A stretch of DNA of 6,805 nt. Source: Pseudomonadota bacterium (GTDB taxonomy: Bacteria; Myxococcota; Myxococcia; Myxococcales; Myxococcaceae). Positions 1-6,242 of this stretch are shown here, in pieces (position 1 is the first letter of the stretch; the number at the start of each line of letters is the position of its first letter). Below the pieces are notes generated by a model. That model had not been told where the DNA came from. It worked only from the letters and a program-made list of their open reading frames with translations, and ran no database searches. The DNA lies in NCBI GenBank assembly GCA_023424585.1, contig JAFADT010000954.1, positions 1 to 6,805 on the forward strand, written 5' to 3'. A program made the translations under genes and the position numbers.

Positions 1-993
1 CACGCGGCGCGGCGTCTCCGACATCAGGGCCGGGAAGATGGGCGCCAGCGCGAGCCCCAGCAGCGAGAGCCCCAGCGCGGGCGGCACGGCGGGGATGGCG
101 AACAGGAGCGTGCCCACCACGCCCAGCGTCGTGCTCCCGCACAGCATCCGCACCGGCCCGATGTGCTCGACGACGAAGCCGGAGAGGACGCGCCCCACCA
201 GCAGGCTGCCCCAGTAGAGGCTCACGCAGGTGCCCGCGGCGGCGGTGTGCATGCCCCGGCCCTCCGTGAGCACCGTGAAGCTCCACTGACCGGCCGTCAC
301 CTCGACGCCCGTGTAGAGGAAGAACGTGAAGACCTGAAGCCACACCCGGGGCCGGCGCACGGCCTCCAGCGCGGACGCGGTGGGCCCCGCTCCTGGTGGC
401 GCTTGTCCTGGCGTGCCCGCGGGCGCCTCCCACAGACGGCGCATGAGCAGGAACGTCAGGGCCAGCCCCCCCAGCACTCCCGCGAGGACCGCGTAGCCCG
501 TCCGCCACCCCGCCCCTCGCGCGAGCAGCGCGGTCATCAGCACCGGCCCCAGCGCCGCGCCCACGCTATAGGCCGCGTGCAACCAGGCCATGTGCTTGGG
601 CCCGAAGTTCTGCGCCGCGTAGTTGTTGAGCGCGGAGTCGATGGCGCCCGAGCCGAAGCCGATGAAGCACGCGGCGGCCAGGAACAGGACGAATCGAGGC
701 ACCGTGGAGTAGCCCGTGAGCCCCAGCGCCACCGAGCCGGTGCTCAGCGCCAGCAAGAGCCCCAGGTTCATGGCCCGCATCAGCCGGCCCGCGAGCAGCC
801 CTGAGATGAAATAGGCGACCGCCGCCGTCCCGAGGATGGCGCCCATCGCCGCCTGCGACAGGCCGAAGGTGGCGCGCAGCGACGGCCACGCGACCCCCAG
901 CACCGCGTCCGGCAACCCCAGGGTGATGAACGCGAGGTAGGCAAGCGTGAGCAGCGCGGGACGCGGACGGGGCACGGGCGAGGAGACACTCAC
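1..993 (-). CDS. MFS transporter, fucose-permease-like (C-terminus cut by window edge)
   Basis: This is an inner-membrane secondary transporter; 331 codons are visible, and a usual length near 390-400 suggests that roughly the last two helices are missing. The frame is open from a GTG at 991-993 to base 1, and AGGG lies 8 bases upstream of that GTG. A second in-frame GTG at 1000-1002 is less well placed. Helix 1 carries LGLPDAVLGVAWPS (about residues 25-38). This is followed by an Asp/Asn-rich segment (GSGAIDSALNNYA, about 114-126), the loop GPKHMAWLHA (131-140), a Pro/Gly-rich cytoplasmic linker (190-208), and YTGVEVTAGQW (227-237). The GLPD and Y.GVE...W signatures are typical of the FucP/sugar-symporter-like branch of MFS, but the substrate cannot be told from sequence. 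It is transcribed away from the MerR gene across a 164-base gap, so shared regulation is possible. The family call is secure; the sugar or drug role is inference. Confidence 0.9.
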   Translation of the reverse strand, partial: MSVSSPVPRPRPALLTLAYLAFITLGLPDAVLGVAWPSLRATFGLSQAAMGAILGTAAVAYFISGLLAGRLMRAMNLGLLLALSTGSVALGLTGYSTVPRFVLFLAAACFIGFGSGAIDSALNNYAAQNFGPKHMAWLHAAYSVGAALGPVLMTALLARGAGWRTGYAVLAGVLGGLALTFLLMRRLWEAPAGTPGQAPPGAGPTASALEAVRRPRVWLQVFTFFLYTGVEVTAGQWSFTVLTEGRGMHTAAAGTCVSLYWGSLLVGRVLSGFVVEHIGPVRMLCGSTTLGVVGTLLFAIPAVPPALGLSLLGLALAPIFPALMSETPRRV

Positions 994-1061
994 GCGGCGC
1001 ACCCTAGATCGCGGTCAGGCATCTCGTGGGGACAACACGGTCACGTTCCCCAGCCGGGGTC

Positions 1062-1093
1062 TTGACCTTGACATCAGTGTCAGGCCCGAAGCT
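1062..1093 (+). promoter_or_regulatory. Probable MerR-type promoter/operator upstream of the merR-hydrolase pair
   Basis: TTGACC at 1062-1067 reads as a -35 box. It runs directly into an inverted repeat: TGACA (1069-1073), four bases, TGTCA (1078-1082), flanked by CC on the left and GG on the right. MerR-family regulators bind such repeats inside a long 19-20 base spacer and untwist the promoter. The -10 position would be at 1087-1093 (CGAAGCT), which matches the consensus poorly, so the promoter would be weak without activator. It points toward the MerR gene, which starts 65 bases further on. A partial copy of the arm (TGACATC) recurs at 1133-1139. Confidence 0.6.
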
Positions 1094-1157
1094 CCCGGCC
1101 ATGGCGTCTCCAGGGACGAGGTGGTGGGGACCTGACATCCGAAGGCGGGAGAACAGG

Positions 1158-1523
1158 ATGAACATCGGAGAACTCGCCCGGCGCACGGGCAGCAGCGCGC
1201 GCTCCATCCGCCACTACGACAAGGCCGGGCTCCTCACCTCACACCGCCGTGACAACGGCTACCGCGACTTCGACGCGATTGCCGTCGCCCAGGTCCTCCA
1301 GGTGGCGCGGATGATCCGCCTGGGATTCTCGGTGGAGGAGATCGCCACCTTCCCGCCCTGCATGCTCCGGCAGGTCACGGACGCCATCTGCCCTGACGCA
1401 CTGGCCGCTCACCGGGAACGCCTGGCGGAGGTCGAGAGGCAGCTCTTCGACCTCGCCCGCGTGCGGGAACGGCTCCTCTCCGTGCTTCCCCCCAACGAAC
1501 GAGTCCCCCATGAACCGTCGTGA
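1158..1523 (+). CDS. MerR-family transcriptional regulator
   Basis: This is a 121-residue DNA-binding regulator, short like the metal/redox/drug-sensing MerR proteins. The N-terminal winged helix-turn-helix is textbook: MNIGELARRTG, then SARSIRHYDKAGLL (about 13-26) and NGYRDFD (33-39). Next come the hinge LGFSVEEI (55-62) and a long dimerisation helix (about 82-110). Two cysteines, C68 (PPCM) and C78 (ICPD), lie just before that helix. This pattern is common in a branch of uncharacterised MerR proteins, so a metal or redox ligand is possible but unproven. The start is fixed by GGGAG six bases upstream of the ATG; the longer upstream open frame lacks such a site and crosses the operator. The stop lies inside the next gene (14-base overlap), implying translational coupling. 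Autoregulation through the upstream inverted repeat is likely. Confidence 0.93.
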   Translation: MNIGELARRTGSSARSIRHYDKAGLLTSHRRDNGYRDFDAIAVAQVLQVARMIRLGFSVEEIATFPPCMLRQVTDAICPDALAAHRERLAEVERQLFDLARVRERLLSVLPPNERVPHEPS

Positions 1524-2433
1524 CGTGATGAAGGCCGCCCTGTCAGGCGCGGGCATCCTGCCCGGCATCGGCCTCGCGGCAGCGCCCTCGAAGACACCCC
1601 GCAAGGCCAGCACGTTCCTCCTGGTCCACGGTGCGTGGCACAACGCCCTGCACTGGACGCGCGTCTCGGAGGCGCTCTCCGCGAAGGGGCACCGGGTCGT
1701 GACCCTCGACCTGCCCGGCCACGGCCTCAACGCGCGCTTCCCCACGTCCTACCTCACGGGCGACGCGGCGCGGTTCAAGGAGGAGCGCTCGCCCCAGGCG
1801 GACATCACATTGGACACCTGCGCGGACGCCGTGGTCACGGCGCTCCAGAGGCTCCAGGGCGGTGGCAGGCCCGTCCTCGTGGGACACAGCGCGGGTGGCA
1901 CCGTCATCACCCGCGCGGCGGAGAAGGCCCCGCACCTCATCGGGCGACTGGTGTACCTGAGCGCCTACGTCCCGCTGCGCCTCCAGAGTGCCAGCGGCTA
2001 CGGCGCCCTGCCCGAGGCCCATACCTCCTACGGTGCAGGGCTGTTCGTCGGAGACGCCGCGAAGCTGGGCGCGGTGCGGATCAACCCTCGCGGCGACGCG
2101 GCGTACCGGGAGGCCCTGCGCGCGGGCTACTACCACGACGTGGACGCCGCGGCCTTCCTGCCCTTCGCGCTCACCCTGACGCCCGACCTCCCGCTGTCCC
2201 TGTGGACGGACAAGGTCGGCGCCACGAAGGAGCGCTGGGGCCGCCTCCCCCGCAGCTACCTGCGCTGCGCCCGGGATCGCGCCCTGGTCCCCGCGCTCCA
2301 GGACCTGATGATCCGCGAGGCAGACGCCTTCACGCCCGGCAACGCCTTCACCGTGGACACGCTGGACACGTCGCATTCGCCCTTCGCGTCCCAGCCCCAG
2401 CGGCTGGCGGCACTGCTGGACGGGTTGCGCTGA
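1510..2433 (+). CDS. Tat-exported alpha/beta hydrolase (EstC/methylesterase-like)
   Basis: This 307-residue hydrolase most likely acts outside the cytoplasm. The N-terminus has a twin-arginine signal: MNRRDVMKA, then a Gly/Ala/Leu stretch ending in LAAAPS (about residue 27). The mature domain starts with FLLVHGAWHNALHW (36-49; the HGAWH oxyanion-loop motif) and LDLPGHG (66-72). The nucleophile elbow is VGHSAGG with Ser127. The probable acid is Asp256 in RCARDRAL, and the catalytic histidine is His289 in DTSHSPF. HGAWH, LPGHG and a late SHSPF together place it in the salicylate-esterase/hydroxynitrile-lyase-like group of Abhydrolase_6 proteins, usually carboxylesterases; the substrate is unknown. 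It overlaps the end of the MerR gene, so it is probably that regulator's main target. It converges with the glutaminase gene at a 13-base gap without a clear terminator. Confidence 0.92.
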   Translation: MNRRDVMKAALSGAGILPGIGLAAAPSKTPRKASTFLLVHGAWHNALHWTRVSEALSAKGHRVVTLDLPGHGLNARFPTSYLTGDAARFKEERSPQADITLDTCADAVVTALQRLQGGGRPVLVGHSAGGTVITRAAEKAPHLIGRLVYLSAYVPLRLQSASGYGALPEAHTSYGAGLFVGDAAKLGAVRINPRGDAAYREALRAGYYHDVDAAAFLPFALTLTPDLPLSLWTDKVGATKERWGRLPRSYLRCARDRALVPALQDLMIREADAFTPGNAFTVDTLDTSHSPFASQPQRLAALLDGLR

Positions 2434-2446
2434 CGGCGCGCGGCCC

Positions 2447-3358
2447 TCAGAAGACGGACAGGCCGGTCAGCGTCGTGAAGCGGTCCAGCGCCTCCACGCC
2501 CGCCACCGAGTTGCCCCGCGCATCCAGCCCGGGGCTCCACACGCACAGGCCGCAGCGGTTGGGGATGACGGCGATGATGCCCCCACCCACGCCGCTCTTG
2601 CCCGGCAGCCCCACACGGTAGGCGAACTCTCCCGCCGCATCATAGGTTCCGCAGGTGAGCATCACCGCGTTGACCTGCTTCGCCTGGCTGCGCGTCAGCA
2701 GCCGCGCCCCGTCCGCGCGCCGACCATGCCGCGCGAGGAAGCCGCAGGCCCGCGCCAGGTCCGCGCAGCTCATCGCCAGGGAGCATTGCCAGAAGTAGTG
2801 CTCCAGCACCTCCGGGACGGCGCTCTCCATGTTGCCGTAGCTCGCCATGAAGTGCGCCAGCGCGCGGTTGCGGTGGCCGTGCTCCGCCTCCGACGCGGCG
2901 ATGACGGGATCGAAGTCCACCAGCGGGTTGCCGCTCTCCGCCCGCAGGAAGTCCCGCAGCGCGCCGCGCGCATCGCCCGTGAGCCGCTGCAGGCGGTCCG
3001 TGATGACCAGCGCGCCCGCGTTGATGAACGGATTGCGCGGGATGCCCTGCTCGTACTCCAGTTGCACCAGCGAGTTGAACGGGTTGCCCGACGGCTCCTT
3101 GCCCACGCGCCGCCACAACGCGTCCCCATCCCGCGCCAGCGCGAGCGCCAGCGTGAACACCTTGGAGATGCTCTGGATGGAGAACGGCTCGCGCCAGTCC
3201 CCCACGCCGTACACGTCCCCGTCCACCGTCGCGAGCGCCATGCCGAAACGGCGCGGGTCCACCGCCGCCAACGCCGGGATGTACGACGCCACGCGGCCCT
3301 GCCCCACCACCGGCCGCACCGCGTCCCAGACCTCCGACAACACCGCCTGGTAGTCCAT
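2447..3358 (-). CDS. glsA: Glutaminase (GlsA family)
   Basis: It hydrolyses L-glutamine to L-glutamate and ammonia in the cytoplasm. At 303 residues it is full length for the bacterial glutaminase family, which has a beta-lactamase-like serine fold. Recognised blocks, in order: VRPVVGQGRVASYIPALA (14-31), FSIQSISKVF with the Ser63-x-x-Lys66 catalytic pair (59-68), VGKEPSGNPFNSLVQLE (85-101), QGIPRNPFINAGALV (104-118), the substrate-contact region ASEAEHGHRNRAL (155-167), YGNMESAVPEVLEHYF (174-189), GEFAYRVGLPGKSGVGGG (243-260) and VWSPGLDARGNSVAG (273-287). I start it at the ATG complementary to 3356-3358, because upstream in-frame codons give unconserved sequence and GAGGA lies 9 bases before this ATG. 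It is divergent from the secreted hydrolase gene across 70 bases. No truncation or missing key residue is seen. Confidence 0.97.
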   Translation of the reverse strand: MDYQAVLSEVWDAVRPVVGQGRVASYIPALAAVDPRRFGMALATVDGDVYGVGDWREPFSIQSISKVFTLALALARDGDALWRRVGKEPSGNPFNSLVQLEYEQGIPRNPFINAGALVITDRLQRLTGDARGALRDFLRAESGNPLVDFDPVIAASEAEHGHRNRALAHFMASYGNMESAVPEVLEHYFWQCSLAMSCADLARACGFLARHGRRADGARLLTRSQAKQVNAVMLTCGTYDAAGEFAYRVGLPGKSGVGGGIIAVIPNRCGLCVWSPGLDARGNSVAGVEALDRFTTLTGLSVF

Positions 3359-3428
3359 GTGTCGCCATCCTCGTCCGGAATCCACGGGGAGGCTTCCAGA
3401 TTTTCCGCGCCGCGGTGTCTGCTGGGGC

Positions 3429-4823
3429 ATGCGCTTGTTCTCGACCCCGTTCCTGGCCCTCGCCCTCCTCGGCGCCGTCCCCATCGCCTGCTGCGCCAAC
3501 TCCAGCTCGAACACGAACACCTGCCACCTCCCGGACGAGACACCGACGGACTCGGGCTCGGTCCTGGTGACCCAGCTCGACTCCGGGGAGCTGAACGCCG
3601 CGGGGCAGGTCTGGCCCTATCAGCTGCTCAAGCTGGAGGTGCCCGGCCGCGCCGCCACCTACGCGCAGTGGTTCCCGCCCCGGAAGCCGGGCGTGTCCCC
3701 CACGGTGGTGCTCACCCGGCCCTACGACGGCATCGCCTGGACCGGCGAGGCCGTGGACGCGAAGTGGGCCGCGCGCGGCGCCGGCATCCACCCGGACGAC
3801 AGCGAGCCGCACTTCGGGCCGGGCTCCTCGCCCATCGCGTTCACGCCCACCACGCCGGAGCTCATCGCGGGCGAGGCCTTCGTCTACCTGTTCCATGACT
3901 TCGGCGTGCTCGCCGTCTTCGGCCGCTTCTACGCGGGCGGAGACCTGCAGAACGACCGCGACGACATGAACGCGGGCATGCGCTTCCTGGCCCAGGCCCG
4001 CAACGTGGACACGCAGCGCATCGGCATCTTCGGCGGCTCCTGGGGCGGCTACGAGGCGCTCTACGCGGCGGCGGACGCCCCCGCCACGGTGGTGCCCGCC
4101 GTGGGCGTCGCCCTGTCCCCGCTGTCCGACTTCGCCGCGGAGGTGGACTACGTGAGCCGTCAGGTACCGGCCCGCGTGAGTGACCCGGCGATGCGCTCGC
4201 GCTACCAGCAGTTCTTCGAGCCCTACTTCCGCCGCATCTACGCCACCACCGGCGGCGATCCCACCGCCCCCGGCACGGACTACGCGCAGTGGACCGCCGC
4301 CCACCTGGCCAGCGCCGTCCAGACGCCGTTCCTCATCCTCCACGACGACTGGGACACGCTCATCCCCGTGGAGCACACGCGCGCGCTCGTCACCCAGGCC
4401 CCGCAGCGCATCACGCCCATGTACCTCCAGAACCTCGGGGCCGTGGACTGGAACACCCTGCCGCCGGACCACGGGCCGCTGCTCACCCTGCACGGCGGCG
4501 TCGTCCTCACGCTGAGCCTGGGGCACCTCCTCGTGTCGCTGGGCGCGGCGGATCAACCCCTCTACGTCCCCCACGCGCAGGGCACCGTGCGCGCGTGGCT
4601 CCAGGGCGTACGCGCAGCGCAGGAGCAGGGCCGCGACGTCAGCGACGTGGTGCCCCGCCTGCTGGAGCTCACCGACCCGCGAGTGGCGATGCTGGAGGCC
4701 TCGCTGGGTACGCTCCAGCCAGGCGCGGCCTTCATCGCCCAGGAGGTCAACGCCGTCTGGGGAACGACCTTCACCGAGGCCGACGTGCGCTCGGCGCTCA
4801 CCCCCGGCCTGCCCACGCCCTGA
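3429..4823 (+). CDS. Secreted or lipid-anchored serine hydrolase of the S9/prolyl-oligopeptidase-like alpha/beta fold
   Basis: This 464-residue protein is predicted to be exported. Its first 20 residues form a signal peptide (Arg2, then a Leu/Ala-rich core) ending at VPIACCANSSS. The cysteines at 21-22 followed by a Ser/Asn linker look like a lipoprotein site, although Pro at -3 makes a poor lipobox; ordinary type I cleavage is also possible. The catalytic domain carries FHDFGVLAVFGRFYAGGD (155-172), IGIFGGSWGGYEALY (198-212) with nucleophile Ser204, and FLILHDDWDTLIPVEHT (301-317) with probable acid Asp309. The catalytic histidine is probably His366 (SLGHLL), though H355 cannot be excluded. 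GGSWGGYE followed by HDDWDT.IPVEHT resembles dipeptidyl/acylaminoacyl peptidase and acetyl-xylan-esterase relatives; peptidase versus esterase is undecided. I chose ATG 3429 because the signal peptide starts there; an earlier in-frame ATG at 3357 would overlap the glutaminase start and bury the signal. Confidence 0.85.
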   Translation: MRLFSTPFLALALLGAVPIACCANSSSNTNTCHLPDETPTDSGSVLVTQLDSGELNAAGQVWPYQLLKLEVPGRAATYAQWFPPRKPGVSPTVVLTRPYDGIAWTGEAVDAKWAARGAGIHPDDSEPHFGPGSSPIAFTPTTPELIAGEAFVYLFHDFGVLAVFGRFYAGGDLQNDRDDMNAGMRFLAQARNVDTQRIGIFGGSWGGYEALYAAADAPATVVPAVGVALSPLSDFAAEVDYVSRQVPARVSDPAMRSRYQQFFEPYFRRIYATTGGDPTAPGTDYAQWTAAHLASAVQTPFLILHDDWDTLIPVEHTRALVTQAPQRITPMYLQNLGAVDWNTLPPDHGPLLTLHGGVVLTLSLGHLLVSLGAADQPLYVPHAQGTVRAWLQGVRAAQEQGRDVSDVVPRLLELTDPRVAMLEASLGTLQPGAAFIAQEVNAVWGTTFTEADVRSALTPGLPTP

Positions 4824-4946
4824 GTCAGCCCAGGCCCGCTCGCCTCCCGGGGCGCGGAAAGAACGCGGGCGTGTCGATCCACGCGCCGCCCATCCGTCGC
4901 GATCTTGAACGGGCGAACGGACTGCCCGGAAGGGACGGATGCGGCG

Positions 4947-5564
4947 ATGGAGCTGACGGTGACGGAGTTCGTGACACTGGACGGAGTGGTGCAGGCCCCA
5001 GGAGCCCCAGAGGAGGACCCGAGCGGCGGCTTCACCCATGGCGGCTGGGTGCAACCCCATGGCAGCGAGGAGCTGGGCGCGCACATCGTCGACATCTTCT
5101 CCCGGGCGGACGCGTTCCTGCTCGGGCGCGGGACGTACGAGATCTTCGCTGGCTACTGGCCGCGGGTGACGTCGCCGGACGACCCCATCGCCCACAAGCT
5201 CAACACGCTGCCCAAGTACGTGGCGTCCACCACCCTGCGCCGCGTGGAATGGGCGAACTCGACGCTGTTGGCGGGGGACACGGTGGAGGCAGTGCGCCGC
5301 CTCAAGGCCTCGCCCGGCCGTGAGCTTCAGGTGCATGGCAGCCGCGGCCTGCTGCAGACCCTGCTGGCGCATGACCTGGTGGACGTGCTGCATCTGCACG
5401 TCATCCCCGTCACGCTGGGCAGCGGCCGGCGCCTCTTCGGAGCGGGGACGCAGCCACGCACGCTGGAGCTCGCCGCTTCGCGGATCACGCCCAAAGGGGT
5501 GGCGCTGCTCACGTACCGACGCGGAGGCCCCCTGCGGACCGGCACCATCGGACAGCAAGCCTGA
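4947..5564 (+). CDS. Dihydrofolate-reductase-like protein (RibD C-terminal domain family)
   Basis: This is a 205-residue stand-alone protein of the RibD-C/DHFR-like fold (YyaP/YwjB type), probably an NADPH-dependent reductase in the cytoplasm; its substrate is unknown. It begins with the family hallmark TEFVTLDGVVQAPG (6-19). Further blocks are FLLGRGTYEIFAGYWP (57-72), PKYVASTTL (89-97), ELQVHGSRGLLQTLL (126-140), which should contact the nucleotide, and VIPVTLGSGRRLF (152-164). It lacks the deaminase half found in bifunctional RibD, so a direct role in riboflavin synthesis is unlikely. The ATG at 4947 is preceded by AAGGGA and GGA purine runs; a TTG at 4905 would add an unconserved leader. 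It stands alone, 123 bases after the secreted hydrolase, with no evident promoter consensus in that gap. Confidence 0.93.
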   Translation: MELTVTEFVTLDGVVQAPGAPEEDPSGGFTHGGWVQPHGSEELGAHIVDIFSRADAFLLGRGTYEIFAGYWPRVTSPDDPIAHKLNTLPKYVASTTLRRVEWANSTLLAGDTVEAVRRLKASPGRELQVHGSRGLLQTLLAHDLVDVLHLHVIPVTLGSGRRLFGAGTQPRTLELAASRITPKGVALLTYRRGGPLRTGTIGQQA

Positions 5565-5583
5565 GGCGACCCGCGCGGGAGCG

Positions 5584-5691
5584 TCAGCGCAGCTCCGCGA
5601 GCATCGCCAGCTCGCGGGCCATGGCGCGCAGCTCCGCCGCGCCCGCCGCGTTCGGGCTCATGTCGAACACCACCTCGTAGCCCAGCGCTGC
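5584..5691 (-). pseudogene. Orphan 3' end of an unidentified gene, truncated at its 5' side
   Basis: On the minus strand, 35 codons before a TGA (complement of 5584-5586) encode a plausible C-terminus: AALGYEVVFDMSPN, then AGAAELRAMARELAML and AELR. Every codon except the first ends in G or C, the same strong signature as the intact genes here, so this stretch was almost certainly coding. Upstream of about 5691 the signature stops at once (AAG GTT CAT ACG AGC ACA). The frame then closes at a TGA about 13 codons later without any ATG or GTG start. I do not recognise the parent protein; the helical C-terminus gives no function. The break coincides with the beginning of the adjoining toxin-like frame, which suggests a deletion or insertion joined the two. 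Confidence 0.6.
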
Positions 5692-5708
5692 CTTAACATG
5701 CGTGCTTG
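5689..5708. other. Putative rearrangement junction between two truncated coding regions
   Basis: The minus-strand coding signature ends near 5691, and the plus-strand toxin-like signature starts near 5706. In the toxin frame a TAA sits at 5694-5696, blocking extension. No target-site duplication or terminal inverted repeat is visible at the boundary, so illegitimate recombination or homologous cassette exchange seems more likely than a simple insertion sequence. Confidence 0.5.
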
Positions 5709-6239
5709 TGGGTCGGGCCCATCGTCAACACGCCAGACGGTGGGCAGCTGCGCACGACCATCTACTACGGGCCCTGGCAGTGCAGCGCCGCGTTCATGTC
5801 GGAGTGCCAGCGGAAGTGCTCCGCGCAGGGCCACGCCCTCATGGGCTGCATCTGGCTGGCCGACATCAAGGGGGACTGGCAGGGGCGCTACCTCTTTTTG
5901 CCCGCTGAAGCTGGCGGTCGCCTCGCCATCACCCACTGCTGCTGCGACTACCCCACCATCTCGAATACCGGCCAGCAGCGACGCGTCTGGAATCGGGCGA
6001 GAGATGGCTTTCGAGAGGCATGGGCGGAGGACTATGGAGCCTGGCCTCAGAGTGGAGGTGCGCTCTGGGAAGGGCACCACATCTTCGACCTTTGGCATGG
6101 CGGCCCGCCGACAGCGCCAAACAACGTGCTGCCCGTCCCACCCGACGTCCACCAGGTGCTCAACCAGCAATACCCGGCCTGCTACGCTGGGAGCGGCCAG
6201 TGGAGCACGCCCGGACCTGCACGGCCCTACGTGGACTAA
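5706..6239 (+). CDS. Orphan C-terminal toxin module, putative His-Me-finger-like nuclease (N-terminus missing)
   Basis: This frame gives at most 177 residues from a TTG at 5706; an in-frame TAA lies four codons upstream. No ribosome binding site, signal peptide or lipobox is seen, so it looks like the end of a longer secreted protein. The N-terminal half is cysteine-rich (C26, C34, C38, C48, C78-C80), with WQCSAAFMSECQRKCS at about 24-39. The last third carries WEGHHIFDLWHGG (121-133), PPTAPNNVLPVPPDVHQVLN (134-153) and a tail ending PYVD. Clustered His124/His125/His131, Asn139/140 and His149 resemble HNH/His-Me-finger toxin domains of polymorphic toxins. The SUKH gene three bases downstream strongly supports a toxin role, because SUKH proteins commonly neutralise nuclease toxins. 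A tie to myxobacterial lipoprotein toxins (SitA type) is conceivable but rests on context only. GC3 is high in the first 60 codons, then relaxed (AAT, AGA, GAT, TTT, CGA, GCA), unlike the core genes. It may be unexpressed, or serve as a donor cassette. Confidence 0.62.
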   Translation: MWVGPIVNTPDGGQLRTTIYYGPWQCSAAFMSECQRKCSAQGHALMGCIWLADIKGDWQGRYLFLPAEAGGRLAITHCCCDYPTISNTGQQRRVWNRARDGFREAWAEDYGAWPQSGGALWEGHHIFDLWHGGPPTAPNNVLPVPPDVHQVLNQQYPACYAGSGQWSTPGPARPYVD

Positions 6240-6242
6240 AGC

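Noticed and set aside
163..804. A 213-codon plus-strand open frame opposite the MFS transporter
   Set aside because: The product is a His/Arg/Glu-rich low-complexity sequence; the minus strand gives a clear multi-helix transporter.
1543..2376. A 277-codon minus-strand open frame opposite the alpha/beta hydrolase
   Set aside because: It is a shadow of the hydrolase, which has a full catalytic triad and signal peptide on the plus strand.
3357..3428. Earlier ATG for the secreted hydrolase
   Set aside because: It would put 24 polar residues in front of a good signal peptide and overlap the start codon of the divergent glutaminase.
4841..4854. GC hairpin after the secreted hydrolase
   Set aside because: The stem is only about five pairs including a T-G pair, and no T-run follows, so it cannot be told from chance in this base composition.
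2640..5558. A 972-codon minus-strand open frame
   Set aside because: It is an antisense and frame-shifted shadow of the glutaminase, secreted hydrolase and RibD-like genes. Its product is rich in Arg, Gly, His and Val with no domain, as expected in high-GC DNA.
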